Source: Apostichopus japonicus
Lineage: Eukaryota; Echinodermata; Holothuroidea; Aspidochirotida; Stichopodidae
Length of the DNA: 64,000 nt
Assembly (NCBI RefSeq): GCF_037975245.1
Contig: NC_092562.1
Coordinates: 4,458,001 to 4,522,000 of the forward strand
Reading direction: 5' to 3'
The notes under the pieces are model-generated. The model saw only the letters and a program-made list of their open reading frames with translations. It searched no databases and had not been told where the DNA came from. The translations under genes and the position numbers were made by a program. Of the stretch, positions 1 to 10,827 are shown piece by piece; position 1 is the stretch's first letter, and each line of letters begins with the position of its first letter.

Positions 1-2338
1 ACGTGAGAACTGGACTGAACCCTATTTGTATCATATATAACATTATATGCCAGTTACTCCTATTTGGGTATCGCAAGGGGGATGACTTGATTTATCGTTA
101 AATAGTTACTGCTTAGGACAAAACCTCCTCCTGCTCAATCCCATAGCTAGAGAGACCTAAATATATGAAATGTTCGATGGAGTTACAATCTGGAATAGTT
201 TGGACAACTCAATAAACAATTCTAAAAGTATTCTTTGCTTCAAACAAAATATGAAATCCATTTCACTTAACGATTATGATCATTGAGACAGGGACTCTTT
301 CTTGCTTGCTTTTATTCCTTGTTCTTTTTTTGTTTCTTGTTCCTCATACTTATCTTTGCCATCTTTCGTTTTTGTTTTTGTAAAAGGGGGACTGCTCGTA
401 AAAACTTAGTACTTCTTCAGTCCTCCTCCACCTTCTTGTAATTTTATATTATTCACCATTTGCAGGTTTTTGGTTAAGAAATGTAGTAGGTGGGTCAAGT
501 TGAAAAGTAGGCGGGACTGTCTGTACGCGGACATGGGGGAGGGGTCTAATGGGAGGGGGTGAAAATTGGAATTTAAAAAGTCTCTAGAAGCCAAATGGTG
601 CAATATACAGCTGTTTGGTCAATGATATTGCCCCCTCCCAATCACCCCTATCTTCTGTCCTATTTTTCACAAACAAAAAACAAACTCACGTTGAAGTTTC
701 AATCACACCTGACCTGGTCGTGGGTATTTATTCCTCTTGATTTTTTTGCGTCATTTTTTATATATTTTGTTAGCCGGGTCATGTACGTGCAGTAGGCGGG
801 TCATTTGACCCGGGTCCCGGCTACTAACGAAAACCCTGATTTGTATTTATATTATGTGGCAATAATTCAAACTGAATGATAGTTTTCATGAAGATAGAAG
901 AACTGATAAATTGTAAAGTTTTGGTGAAATATTCTGTGAGGATATTCGTCTTTTGAACAATTGATATATCTTTACTCAGTGAATCCCGTCCTCCCACACT
1001 CCCCCCTCATCCCCCCCCCCAAAATAGAGGGGAAAAAGCTTGTTTCATATCATCAAATTATGCTGCATTGCATGCTTATCCAAAGGTTCATGAGGAGATT
1101 TCTTAAATGCTGCGAATTACTTAATTAGGTCAGTTTTATTACGTAGATCTGCTTAATTAACCTTTGTATTTTCTTGGAGAGATAGCCAACGAAAATGTTT
1201 ACTTTAAGAAAATGCCAATACTTAAATTTACACAATAGTAGGGTGCACAGATTGGAGGCCTTTGATAGTAGAGATTTGTATCATAATCTTAAGAAAACAA
1301 ACAGTATCAAGTTAGGTGGATGTTTTTTCTCTGAAAAGAAAGAAAGAAAAGTTAAAAATGCCTTGTTAAATTATACACAGATACTATACTCAAAAAGTTT
1401 TCTTTTGTCAAGTTGCTATTCCAAAAGTAAGAGTTGCTAGATTCTGTAATTTGGAGAAGAAAAATAAGAACAATTAAAAAGCATGTGATTTTTTAAATCT
1501 GGTCAACTAGGGTAATAGCTGTCATGTTTTATGAAATACATTCTTTGTGATTGGAAAGATTTTCTTTGAACTATTGAAATGTTTACAAAGGTATCGTTTA
1601 ACATGTAATTAATGACCATTGTTTGTCATGGTTTTGGCAGTATCAGCAAGAGAAGCTAATCTGAAGTTACCTATTAAAGACTAATTATCTTATCTTTTCT
1701 ATTGACTATAGTATAAGAACTTGAACAAAGTAACAAACAATATATCTGTTTAACTTTCCTTCAAATCCTCAGCTTTAAAATTTTGCCGGTTAAGATAAGT
1801 TTTTCTTCCGAGTTCAATCTTTTGTAGACTTAAAAGGCTACTCTCATGGTAGCAGCTGTTTAAAAGATCATCAAAAACCCAAAATACAAAAATTGTGAAA
1901 TTGTGCCTTGTAATGTAGCTAAACGGAAAAGTTGCAGTTTTGGAAAGCTGCTACTATATATCTCCATGGTAACAAGGGAAATTCTTATGCTTCCTTCTGT
2001 GACAGAGAAAAGCCTGTGCAAATTAACTAATAAAACTCAATTTATTTATTGACCCCAACTTTGGCAGTTTTTTTGGGACCAGTTTGCAAGTGGCGAGAAA
2101 ATGTCTTGCCATTTTTTTTTTAAATGTTTACAACCGATGTTTACATTGTGTTTTATCAAAATAAAATAAAACTGTTTAGCAACCTGCTTATCCACTAAAG
2201 AGCCTGTGTTTTATCAACAGTAATGCACACACACTTGGCTAAAGAAATCCTCTTACGATTCTTAGAAATGATAGCCATTCCTCTCATGCTTTTGAAAATA
2301 ATTCTAAAATGCCATGATTTCATTAATTGATGTTGCAG
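1..2338. other. No gene seen; upstream intron or flank of the plus-strand receptor
   Basis: The stretch is AT-rich with scattered poly-C and poly-T runs. I found no exon with cytokine-receptor signatures and no long reading frame. Since the first receptor exon at 2339 is internal (its partner half-domain is missing), this DNA is most likely intron of that gene, with the earlier exons lying before the window. Confidence 0.5.
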
Positions 2339-2508
2339 ATATTCAGTTTCCACGTGGAGGGATTGTCCAGATTACGTCACCAAAGGAGAAAATTCTTGCC
2401 ACATCCCAGCTCTCAGCAACTCTGGACTAGAACAATCCATCAACATCACCGCTACAAATGCTCTAGGGAGTACTTGGAAATTACACAGATACAACCCAAA
2501 CCGGAGCA
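2339..2508 (+). CDS. Receptor exon: second half of cytokine-receptor domain D1
   Basis: The acceptor is ttgatgttgcag and the donor is GTAAGT at 2509. Read from base 2340 the exon gives YSVSTWRDCPDYV, then GENSCHIP and SINITATNALGS, so it carries the W..C and the downstream Cys typical of D1. The minus-strand paralogue exon at 25809-25975 has the same layout (WQTC, GENLC, SNGLG). The exon begins with one leftover base and ends with one (phase 1). The open frame through 2327-2512 in another register is a shadow. Confidence 0.82.
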
Positions 2509-5500
2509 GTAAGTACTTTAAATATCATCCGTTTGAAGAAAAAATATCTGAAGTGATTTGGAGGTGGAGGAAAGGGGGTGGGAGTTGGGCTGGATAGGGG
2601 AGAAGGAGGGGAGAAGGAGGGGAGAAGGAGGGGGTGCTTGAGAGGCGGAAAGTCTGATGATGTGTGTCTTGGGCAAAGGTCAGACTGTATTCCAAGAATT
2701 TTGATAAAGTTTCACTAAGTATACGGTCAAACAAAAGAAATTTTGTGTGGTTCTGGATTGGATGACTCAATCAGCTACCACATGTATAACTAGTGATTTG
2801 ATTTACTTAGTTAGGTGGCTTTTGCAAACGATAACATTTACAGCAAACAAAATCAGATAGAAAGTATTGACTGTTTGATGACAAAATTCCCTAGAAAATG
2901 CCAGAGTAAATCAAAAGAATGAAAAGTGGCCGCAGCTGGTCAAATGTTTGCATCTCTGTCAATGACACCAATAAGGAGCAGTTTTGCCACACAATAGGGT
3001 CAAGGCATGGTTTGACCGTCTGAGCATAGAAATGTTGGGAAATTGGAAACTTCAGGAAAATATCCACTAAAATTTGGAAACTTTTATTAGCAATTTGTAG
3101 TGTTTTTCAGGTTATATATATAGCACAATCATCATCATGAGTTTATGAATGATGCATGTACCATGTGCAATGTAATATTGTCTGCATGTATCTCCGATCG
3201 TGTCAGGTTAGTCGATCATCAGTAAAATCATGGTTTGTCTCATTGCACTTTGATCCCTCCCTCCCTCCCCCCCCCCCAACTAGAGATAAAATTGTTGAAC
3301 TTTGTCTAGTATACTATTTACAGCTTATCATATTTTGACTTTGTGTACATAGTAGTTACAGCTCCTCATATAGATCCTCAACGTGACATTCAATCATTGA
3401 CTCCCAACTTTTTGATACTTTATTTGAAGGGATTTTATACAAACCAAGAGCAAAAAGGAATGGGGTTTTGGGGAATTACGTGAATTTGTTTGGTTTAACT
3501 AGGTACCATTACTTCCCACGTTTTTTCGGATTTTCTATGAGCAGCTGTCTTAATTTACATAAAATTGTGAATACTTAGTTATTATAATGAAAGTCGGGGG
3601 GTGGGGGAGTCATGGGAGGGGAGGGGGGGAATAAAACTTTAAAGAAAACCCATTAGAATCCACCTAATATCTGGATAACCTAATTCAATGTTATTATATA
3701 AACTCCACATGCTGTGAGGAATTTCCTCTTTACCAACTCAACCACTGTCTAAAGTTGTCTATACACAAGTTAATACAAGGACCTTTTCCCTTTCTCTCTC
3801 TCTCTTCGTGCAGCAATACCTCATCCACCGACCAATGTCAGAGCAGAGATATGAGCCCTAGACAGGTTCAGGCCCAGTGGGATCTACCCATGGAATGGCA
3901 GAACTACATGTCCACTTATCTTTCCTACAAACTCAGGGTTTGGGAAGAAGAGAGTCCTGCCGCGAGAGCAGAAAACAAATGGAGAGAGGTGAGAAATTAT
4001 GTCCATGCCTTTCTCTGGTTGGTCTTCCTTTTCCTTCTTCCTTCCTTCCTCTCCACCTACTCCCTCCCTCCCTCCCTCCCTCCTCCCTCCCTCCCTCCCT
4101 CCCCTCCCTCCCTCCCTCCCTCCCTCCCTCCCTCCCTCCCTCCCTCCCTCCTCCCTCCCTCCCTCCCTCCCTCCCTCCCTCCCTCCCTCCCTCCCTCCCT
4201 CCCTCCCTCCCTCCCTCCCTCCCCTCCCTCCCTCCCTCCCTCCCTCCTCCCTCCCTCCCTCCCTCCTCCTCCCTCCCTCCCTCCCTCCCTCCCTCCCTCC
4301 CTCCCTCCCTCCCTCCTCCCTCCCTCCCTCCCTCCCTCCCTCCCTCCCTCCCTCCCTCCCTCCCTCCCTCCCTCCCTCCCTCCCTCCCTCCTCCTCCCTC
4401 CCTCCCTCCCTCCCTCCCTCCTCCCTCCCTCCTCCCTCCCTCATGCTCCTCCTTCTCCTCTATGCCCCCCTCCAGTCTCCTCCATTCCTCCCTTCCTCAT
4501 GCTCCATCTCCTTCTCTTAATTGTCAAGCCAGAGATTACAGAATGGTAATTCAATAACATTGATGTGGTGGATTGTTTGTGGCAAATAAGTTAATTACTT
4601 TAACATGCATCGTGACAGAATCAGTCTTACCCTAATTCATTGTGATTTTTAGAACATCCCCCTTTTTCTCCAAATTTCTTTCTTGTGAATTTCAATACCA
4701 AACGTCGTAAAACAAGTTGTTTCCGGTCATGCATGCTGTGTGATAAAAAGTGGTATTTCCCTACCGAATAAAAAAAAACTCTTCCTTGGGCCACCCAACC
4801 TAGTGGTGAAGGTTTTAGCCATATGGATAAACATCAGCAATTGTTTTTTGGCCACCCGACCGAGTGGTGAATGTGTTAGCCATATGGATAAACATCAGCA
4901 GTTTGTTTCTAGTCACACCCTCCTGTTTTCTCTAACATTTTTATGGCTCTGAAATTCATATTTAAAGGAAGTATCTTTCAGGTTTCTGCTTCAATCTCGA
5001 TCTTCACGGTTCTTGGCTGTCTTTAATGCCCTGACCAGATATCCAGCTAACCAAATGATGGTTGGGTTGTGGCTGTAAAAATTGGTCAGTGTTTTCGGAG
5101 AGATTTCTCCGAAAGCCGACCAGCGATCCAAACAATATCAAACTGCCCAATGAATGTCCTGGGGGTCCATTTTGACATGACCACACATTTGTTGGAACCA
5201 AAAAAACATAAAAAAATTCTCAGATGAAGCAACCCTTTTTTTTCATTTCTTTGAAGTCTGTGATAATGTCATGTTTCTAAACAAACAGTGGGTTTTTTTT
5301 TTTTGGTAACTCATTTTTTTTTATGGCAGATGTGTTAATGAGAATAAAGAACAGAAAAACCAAGTTGGACAAGTTCAGCCAGATGTCATATCTAACCATG
5401 ACACTTTTTCATTTATGTTTTCCTTTTCATATTGTTGAAATCTTTCTCTTTTCCATTAATTACTCCTGTGTTTATGTAAACACCTAAACTGGTGTTTTCA

Positions 5501-7496
5501 ACTTTTGGATCTTACAATGCCAGTGTTTTGGGTTTTTTTTTTTTGGCTTCTTTTGTGGACACATTTTTAACAAGTGCTATTAATTCTTAGTATAACAAAT
5601 GTAACCCTGTTGTGTACGTGCCAGTAAGATAGAAGTCAATTATGTTCCTGTTTAACACTGACATTGCAAGCGGACGGGCTGGGGTTCACTAAGAGTTCAT
5701 AGAGTTGATCCAAAAGGAATCTTCCCTAAAAAATATTACTTTTCAGTGGCCTTTTTCCCGAAACTTTCCTGATTGCAAAGTTTTGATGACAATACACAAG
5801 TTTTGTCTTAATTTACACCCAGACTATAACTCACACCATTTTCGTTGGTATTGTTGTTTGCATTTTTTTTGATCCACTCTTTGTTTTCCTCCTTTCCAGA
5901 GGTCAAGAATAACCCCAATTTTTAACAAAACTAATAAATAAACAGTTGTTTGCCCTTATCAGGTACCCTGAGAGTTGTTTGAGGTCTCAACTGTTTTGGT
6001 TAAACCCGACAAAAATCTGGGAAAAGGGTAACAGTTTGCCACTTAGTAATGGGTCACAAAAGTTTATGTAAACATAAACATTTATTTTGAAAAGTGTCAC
6101 CTGTACTTTCAGCACAAAAAGTGAAATATTCTACCTTCTTTTTTTAAGAGAATAGAATGAAAAGGATCAAATGCTTGTTCCTTCCTCATTTTTGCATAAA
6201 CTCCCTGGGAATAACTGGTTTGATTCCATAGCACAGTGCTAGTGAAAAAAATTATGGCAAGATAATACTACCCCCAAAACAACACATGTATGCCTTAGGT
6301 AACACACCCATTTTTGTTGTTGTTGCAATTTATGATAAACAAAATCCATAGTCATAAAAACAGTCACAAAAATACTATTAAAATGTGAAAATATTCCCAA
6401 GATCACCTTTAGTGTCAACATTGTTTTGGACTTCAACGGTCATAGTTATACCTTGAGCAACAGTGACGCTAGAAAGGTGTTAGAGAGGTATTCAAAACTA
6501 AGTATGAACATTTTTTATATAGTCTGGGTATGGGTATCGGTATGAAGGTTCCAGGTGTCTACTGGAGTTTGTTGTGAGTGTTGAATTTTTTATACGATTT
6601 CCGTCTGTTTTCAGATCCCGTCTCGACAGCTGATTCGCAGAGGGCGCTTCATCCAAGCGAGCTTCCACGTCATACAGAACCTCAAACCTGGTTCGGAAAT
6701 CCGCATTCAGGCCGCTTGCAAGTACCGATTCTCGAGACCAAGGGGAGAATGCTGGTCAAACTGGTCTATGCCCGTCGGAGTGGAACTACCTGCACTAGGT
6801 ATTTATTAATTAGTCACAGATTAATTCGTTAGTGTTCAGTTCAGTGATTCAGCTTCTTTACACCGGTTTATGTTGTATTAACCATGCATCATTTAAGCAA
6901 GAAAATGTTGAAATTAATTAATAGTCTATTTAAAATGGAAGTAGGAAGAGGGGGGGATGGTGAAGGGGGAGGGGAGGGGGATGTGGTGATGGTGGAGGTA
7001 GGAGTAAAGTTAACAATCTTTTATTATGTTATAAAAATATTCCTTTCCCTTACGAAAACCCGTCTCTGCAGCAATCTGCAAAAACTTTATCAATTAATTA
7101 ATAGATTTTTTTTTAAATTTTTACAGCACCGTCTGGCACTGTGAATGACCTAGAGGTATCAGAGCACCGTCTGGCACTGTGAATGACCTAGAGGTATCAG
7201 AGTATCCCCAAATTGACTCCAACGAACTTAGACGAGACGTGGTCCTGACTTGGGAACCAGTACCCCTCGATTTGCAAAACGGTCACATCTTCAACTACAC
7301 CCTCTTCTTGGGATCGAAAGTGGAGGGAGAATCGAACGGAACCCTAGAAATTTTCAACCTGCCCGTGGACGTCACCTCATTTCAAATAAATGGTAGGTAT
7401 TAATAATAATAATTTTTAAGTCTGTACCCCCATGCTGCTACCCATGTATATTGTAGTGAGAGTATTTCTAGGATTGTGCTTTCTAGTAACTTGGAG

Positions 7497-7531
<35 letters not shown>

Positions 7532-8988
7532 TATGATATTGTACACTCAGAGGACAGTTCATTGTTTGAGTGGGGTTAAGGAAACAAATATATAGATATC
7601 TATTTGTGGCCACTTTAGATTTTGTGTGAAGGGCGGGTTAGAAATATTCCTTGAGATCTCTTGACGTGACTTCAATGGAGAAAGAGGATAGTTGTTAAAA
7701 GTAAATTTGTTTACTTGTAGCAACATTGACAAAAAAAAGTATAATGAGGGCAATGCAATATTAGTGATTTGAACTTTAAAAAAAAAGAGAAAATATTGTA
7801 GTAAATTAACCTTTCCATACGATTGATTGATTGATTTATATATTGATCCGTTTATTTGCAGACTTGAATTTATCGCAGGAGTACAACATCGGCATATCTG
7901 CATGTAACAGAGCTGGTTGCGGACCAAATGCGACGATAAATCTTGAAAGCATCAAACAGCTGGGTAAGAGACTAAGGTTGCTACTTGTTTTAATAGAAGT
8001 ACATTCCGTTACGGGTAAATAACGGATTAATATCAGCATCGTGCAAGAGAGAGATTTATTCTGTAAAATTTGAGAGACAAGCACCTAACTGCTTGGATGG
8101 GCTCAACATGTGTGTAGAATACCCCAGCGTTGCTTAAAGGAGACAAACAATAAATTTCAAGGGATGTGGCTGTATCGCCTCCCAAAGTGGTTGCCATGAC
8201 TCCAGTTCTCTTCATCACTAAACGTCCCTCCCCTTCCCTTCCCTCCACTCATAATTCTATACTTAAAACTACCATCTCTTCCATTAAGACAGTTATAATC
8301 ATGCCTTGGTCTATCATATTTGTTTTTTTCTGTTAATATCCACAGTTCCACTTCAGCCAGTACATTTAAGGGTACTAGACTTGGCCAACCAGTCACTTTT
8401 ACTAACATGGAGCATTCATGAATTTGGTAGTTATGTTGACCACTTCTTGTTGCAATGGACGGATACTCCTCAAGCTACTGTCTGGTAAGTATTCATTAAA
8501 TCTCAGTTATTTTGTTCATCCATCCTTTTTTCTTTGCTAAAAGCATGGAATTGGTTTTGATATGTTGTAGACCCCCCCCTCCCCCTCCACTGCTATTCAC
8601 CAGGTTGTATTCCTACAACTCTTTGTGTTTTTGTTGAGAAATGACCATTTAAACATCTGAGGTCTATCAATGAAAGTGGCTGGACTAGTTAGTCTAACAC
8701 AACGACCACTAGGTCAGTTCTCCAGATGCAACACAAAACTCAAATGGGAAACATAATGCTCTGTTTAATTTTTATTTATTGCCATATGACCTAAAGTGAA
8801 CTATTATTGAATATCAATTTTTTTTTTTTATTGTTCCTTTAGGCAAGAACTGGAGATTCCAGGAGGCGAATTACAGTACCTTATAAATAACCCCGAAAAC
8901 CCGGCGACATATTCGTTCAGGGTCCAGGCCTTCAACTCCCTCGAGCAAGCGGGACCCTGGTCCAGGACACTAACGGTGCACCTCGATG
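2339..8988 (+). CDS. Class I cytokine receptor, gp130/LIFR-like, 5' and 3' incomplete, possibly a pseudogene
   Basis: Six coding exons were assembled by hand: 2339-2508, 3814-3988, 6615-6798, 7127-7392, 7862-7963 and 8346-8484, followed by a seventh at 8843-8988. All have GT-AG boundaries and matching phases, apart from the two defects noted. Together they encode the second half of the N-terminal cytokine-receptor domain (D1), a D2 with WSNWS, and two more FN3 domains. Family knowledge: such ectodomains bind helical cytokines and signal through JAK/STAT. Two defects are visible: exon 3814-3988 is one base short, and exon 7127-7392 starts with a 38-bp tandem duplication. No transmembrane or tail exon could be assigned with confidence. 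The paralogue on the minus strand converges on it. The family is certain enough; whether the gene is functional is not. Confidence 0.8.
3814..3988 (+). CDS. Receptor exon: first half of D2, carrying a 1-nt frameshift
   Basis: The acceptor follows a long pyrimidine tract (ctctctctctcttcgtgcag) and the donor is GTGAGA at 3989. In the incoming phase it reads IPHPPTNVRAEI and hits TGA at once. One frame over it reads SPRQVQAQWDLPMEWQ, LSYKLRVW, which is the rest of the same FN3 domain. The incoming phase is 1 and the outgoing phase 0, so the exon should be 176 nt but is 175: one base is missing near 3850-3860. The paralogous exon 24839-25008 is intact, reads IPHPP-like [12 protein letters not shown], and is 170 nt. 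This is either a sequencing/assembly deletion or real decay. Confidence 0.82.
4055..4442 (+). repeat. (CCCT)n/(CCT) pyrimidine tract, about 390 bp
   Basis: An almost pure CCCT repeat, interrupted by short CCT units, starts about 65 bp after the donor at 3989 of the plus-strand receptor gene. The complement is a long GGGA/GGA tract. The several hundred-residue reading frames here (poly-Pro/Leu/Ser, Gly/Arg/Glu) are artefacts of the repeat. Confidence 0.97.
4789..4904. repeat. Two-copy tandem repeat, about 62-bp unit
   Basis: The block GGCCACCC.ACC.AGTGG followed by TTAGCCATATGGATAAACAT occurs twice with a spacing of about 62 bp and few differences. It lies in the intron between 3988 and 6615. 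The rest of that intron shows nothing I recognise. Confidence 0.85.
6615..6798 (+). CDS. Receptor exon: second half of D2 with WSNWS motif
   Basis: The acceptor is ctgttttcag, the donor GTATTT at 6799. In phase 0 it reads IPSRQLIRRGRFIQASF, then GSEIRIQAACKYRF and GECWSNWSMPVGVE. WSNWS is a canonical class I cytokine receptor signature (WSXWS) and the Arg/Lys-containing RIQAACKYRF strand before it fits the family's cation-pi ladder. The exon is 184 nt and leaves one base (phase 1). This exon is the strongest evidence for the family assignment. Confidence 0.92.
7127..7202 (+). repeat. Perfect 38-bp tandem duplication across an exon start
   Basis: Both copies begin CACCGTCTGGCACTGTGAAT and end GTATCAGAG, with no mismatch. 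38 is not a multiple of three, so the duplication shifts the frame unless the second AG is used for splicing. Perfect identity points to a recent event or an assembly slip. Confidence 0.97.
7127..7392 (+). CDS. Receptor exon: first part of third FN3 domain, with 38-bp tandem duplication
   Basis: The acceptor is tttttacag and the donor GTAGGT at 7393. Bases 7127-7164 and 7165-7202 are identical, so in the incoming phase the exon reads APSGTVNDLEVSE once and then stops at TGA in the second copy. If splicing instead used the AG at 7163-7164, created by the duplication, the exon would read APSGTVNDLEVSEYPQI and stay open through VVLTWEPVPLDLQNGH and SFQIN. The body is a typical FN3 domain (LTWEP). 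Phase 1 in and out. Confidence 0.85.
7862..7963 (+). CDS. Receptor exon: second part of third FN3 domain
   Basis: The acceptor is tttatttgcag and the donor GTAAGA at 7964. In phase 1 it reads DLNLSQEYNIGISACNRAGCGPNATIN, the F and G strands of an FN3 domain. It is 102 nt, phase-neutral, and matches exon 21903-22007 of the paralogue in position and phase. Confidence 0.85.
8346..8484 (+). CDS. Receptor exon: first half of fourth FN3 domain
   Basis: The acceptor is taatatccacag and the donor GTAAGT at 8485. It reads VPLQPVHLRVLDLANQS, LLLTWSIHE, HFLLQWTD, a clear FN3 A-C strand pattern. The outgoing phase is 2, splitting a Trp codon that the next exon completes. In the paralogue the corresponding domain is encoded by one unsplit exon. 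Confidence 0.85.
8843..8988 (+). CDS. Receptor exon: second half of fourth FN3 domain
   Basis: The acceptor is ttgttcctttag. It completes the split Trp codon and reads QELEIPGGELQYLI, then YSFRVQAFNSLEQAGPWSR, ending at GAT G before GTATTC at 8989. If the donor is not used, the frame runs on for eight residues to TAA at 9009, which would give a secreted protein. Either reading is possible. The domain identity is firm. Confidence 0.82.
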
Positions 8989-8996
8989 GTATTCAA

Positions 8997-10188
8997 TTAA
9001 CGTTAGTTTAATCTTCTGAAATTTACTGAAACAAAACTGCTGGACGAACCTTGCTGCTACTCTAGATCAAATATTCACTTATATTTTATCCTTCCCTCTC
9101 TCTCTCTCTCTGTATTTTTGTTTCTTCACCAATTTTCCAGAATTTATTGCATAACTTATAGCTTGGAGTAAAACTGCATAAAGCTTGTTGCAAAGGTGGT
9201 GGTGGTGCATATTATCTATGTATATAAATATTTATGTTTTTTTTATTTTTTTTTCCCTAAAGTGCTAGTTCTGTCTGGGGTGGAGATCATAATCCAATCT
9301 CATATTGGAGAAACAGATTATTTTTTATGTAACATCATGTTATACATAGGCAGTATTATTTTGAACCTGAAGTTGTCGATATATATAAGAAAAAGGTGTA
9401 AAGAAAATGAAAGACCAAAAAAAAAAATGAAATATGAGTATGTACATATGCATATAAATATATATAAACCACTAAAAAAAAAATATATATAAAGTATCAA
9501 AATAAGGCTTCTCGAAAGATTGTTACTTTAATACTAAGATTTAAAATACATCGAGTGGAAGTTTGAAGGGAAGATAGTTGTGGGGGGTGGGGAGGTGAGG
9601 TGGTGGTCCTGGGGGTATGGAAGATGGAGGGGAAGGGGAAAGGAGTTCAGTGGTTCAGTGGAGTTGTAGATATAACGCATTTCTATCTTGAATTAGAAGA
9701 AATTTGTAAAATAGGTAAAATATTGGTTCAAGATTTTTTGTTTTGTTTTTTTGGTTACATCTGACTTAAAGATGAAGACGGATGTACCGTCATCATCATC
9801 ATCATCATTCTTTTTTAGACGAGAGTTTACGACTGCTTCCTCTACGGCAGAGTGAATGATAAAGGAACTTAAGTAAGCTATCAAGAGCTATAATCTTGCC
9901 ATTTTTAAAGAATCTAAACTCTATAATAGCTTTAATTTGAGTCACAATATACTTACAGAAAAGGGAGCACAGAATCATTGGCCATGCAGTCTTTGAAACT
10001 TTGAATTTTAAAGTTGCTACTCGTTTATGACTCAGACCTCTTACCTTGGGCTGGGCTACTAACTAAAAGGGTTTTGAGTACCACATGTCATTTCTTTAAG
10101 CAAAAGAGAAGTCTGTTTGCATCCGTCTCCTGATGCCATTTTAACATCTTTTTGAAGTCTGTGTCCATGCTTTGGTGCCCCCAATAGT
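8997..10188. other. No gene seen between last firm exon and hAT element
   Basis: AT-rich DNA with short CT and TA repeats and a small GAT/CAT run near 9795. A hydrophobic reading frame at 9196-9492 is low-complexity T-rich DNA and has no acceptor in the right phase. Confidence 0.5.
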
Positions 10189-10571
10189 CAGTGGCAGAGC
10201 TAGGGGTATTGGTCAGGAGGGGCGAGAATGGTCTGTAGGGGCGCTTTCGACACTATCTAAGCGGAGCGCCACCACAGGTTGGCGCGTAGCGTACATAATT
10301 TTTTTGAGTAAAGATACTCCCTAGATCGCCGGAAATGACCCTTTCAGGGCCTGGCTAATTTGCAGATAAACGAAGATTAAATAGGTGTCATCGCCAAATT
10401 ACACCAACAAAATGTGACAAATGTCAATAGCTAAATGAGAGCGCAGTAAAAAAGTAAATAATCGCTAATAAGTAAAAAGTGGTAAAGAGCTGAAAAGGGC
10501 GCCAGTAGTCCATTTGAGTCCGTCAGGGGGCATCCGCCCCCCCCCCTGACTATATGGACGCTCCGCCACTG
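10189..10571 (+). mobile_element. hAT-type non-autonomous element, family A copy 1
   Basis: The left end is CAGTGGCAGAGCTAGGGG and the right end reads GGACGCTCCGCCACTG, giving an inverted repeat with ends CAGTGGC. The interior is shared, in reverse orientation, with 21470-21805, including CTAAGCGGAGCGCCACCAC. Its flanks do not show a matching target-site duplication, so one side has probably changed. CA-starting ends fit the hAT superfamily. Confidence 0.75.
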
Positions 10572-10705
10572 TCTGTCATTCTGACCAGCAGTAGGCCTCC
10601 TTTTCATTCATGGGAGACGAGTTCTCACTCGATGAACAAGGAAACCAGACCAATATCTGTCTGAGTACGACAACCTTAATATTGCTGGGCATGTTTTCTG
10701 CATAG

Positions 10706-10827
10706 CAGCAACATCAGTATATGTCATGATTGCATTGATGGCAGCAACATTATGTATCTGTAGTTTGTGTCTTTGGAGGAATTCTTTGCTTTGCAATGCA
10801 GGATTCCAATATTTGACTTTTATGTAA
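10706..10827 (+). CDS. Candidate transmembrane/terminal exon of the plus-strand receptor (weak)
   Basis: After the AG at 10704-10705 the required phase 1 is open for 40 codons to TAA at 10825-10827. It contains a hydrophobic run SVYVMIALMAATLCICSLCL followed by WRN. Its place downstream of the last FN3 exon, its matching phase and the IALxL...W pattern recall the paralogue's helix ([10 protein letters not shown]). However, the pyrimidine tract is poor, the tail would be about 15 residues, and AT-rich DNA often encodes hydrophobic runs by chance. Confidence 0.22.

Noticed and set aside
3755-4557. Overlapping reading frames of 170-264 codons on both strands
   Set aside because: They are created by the CCCT tract, which is open in most frames; the only real coding part is exon 3814-3988.
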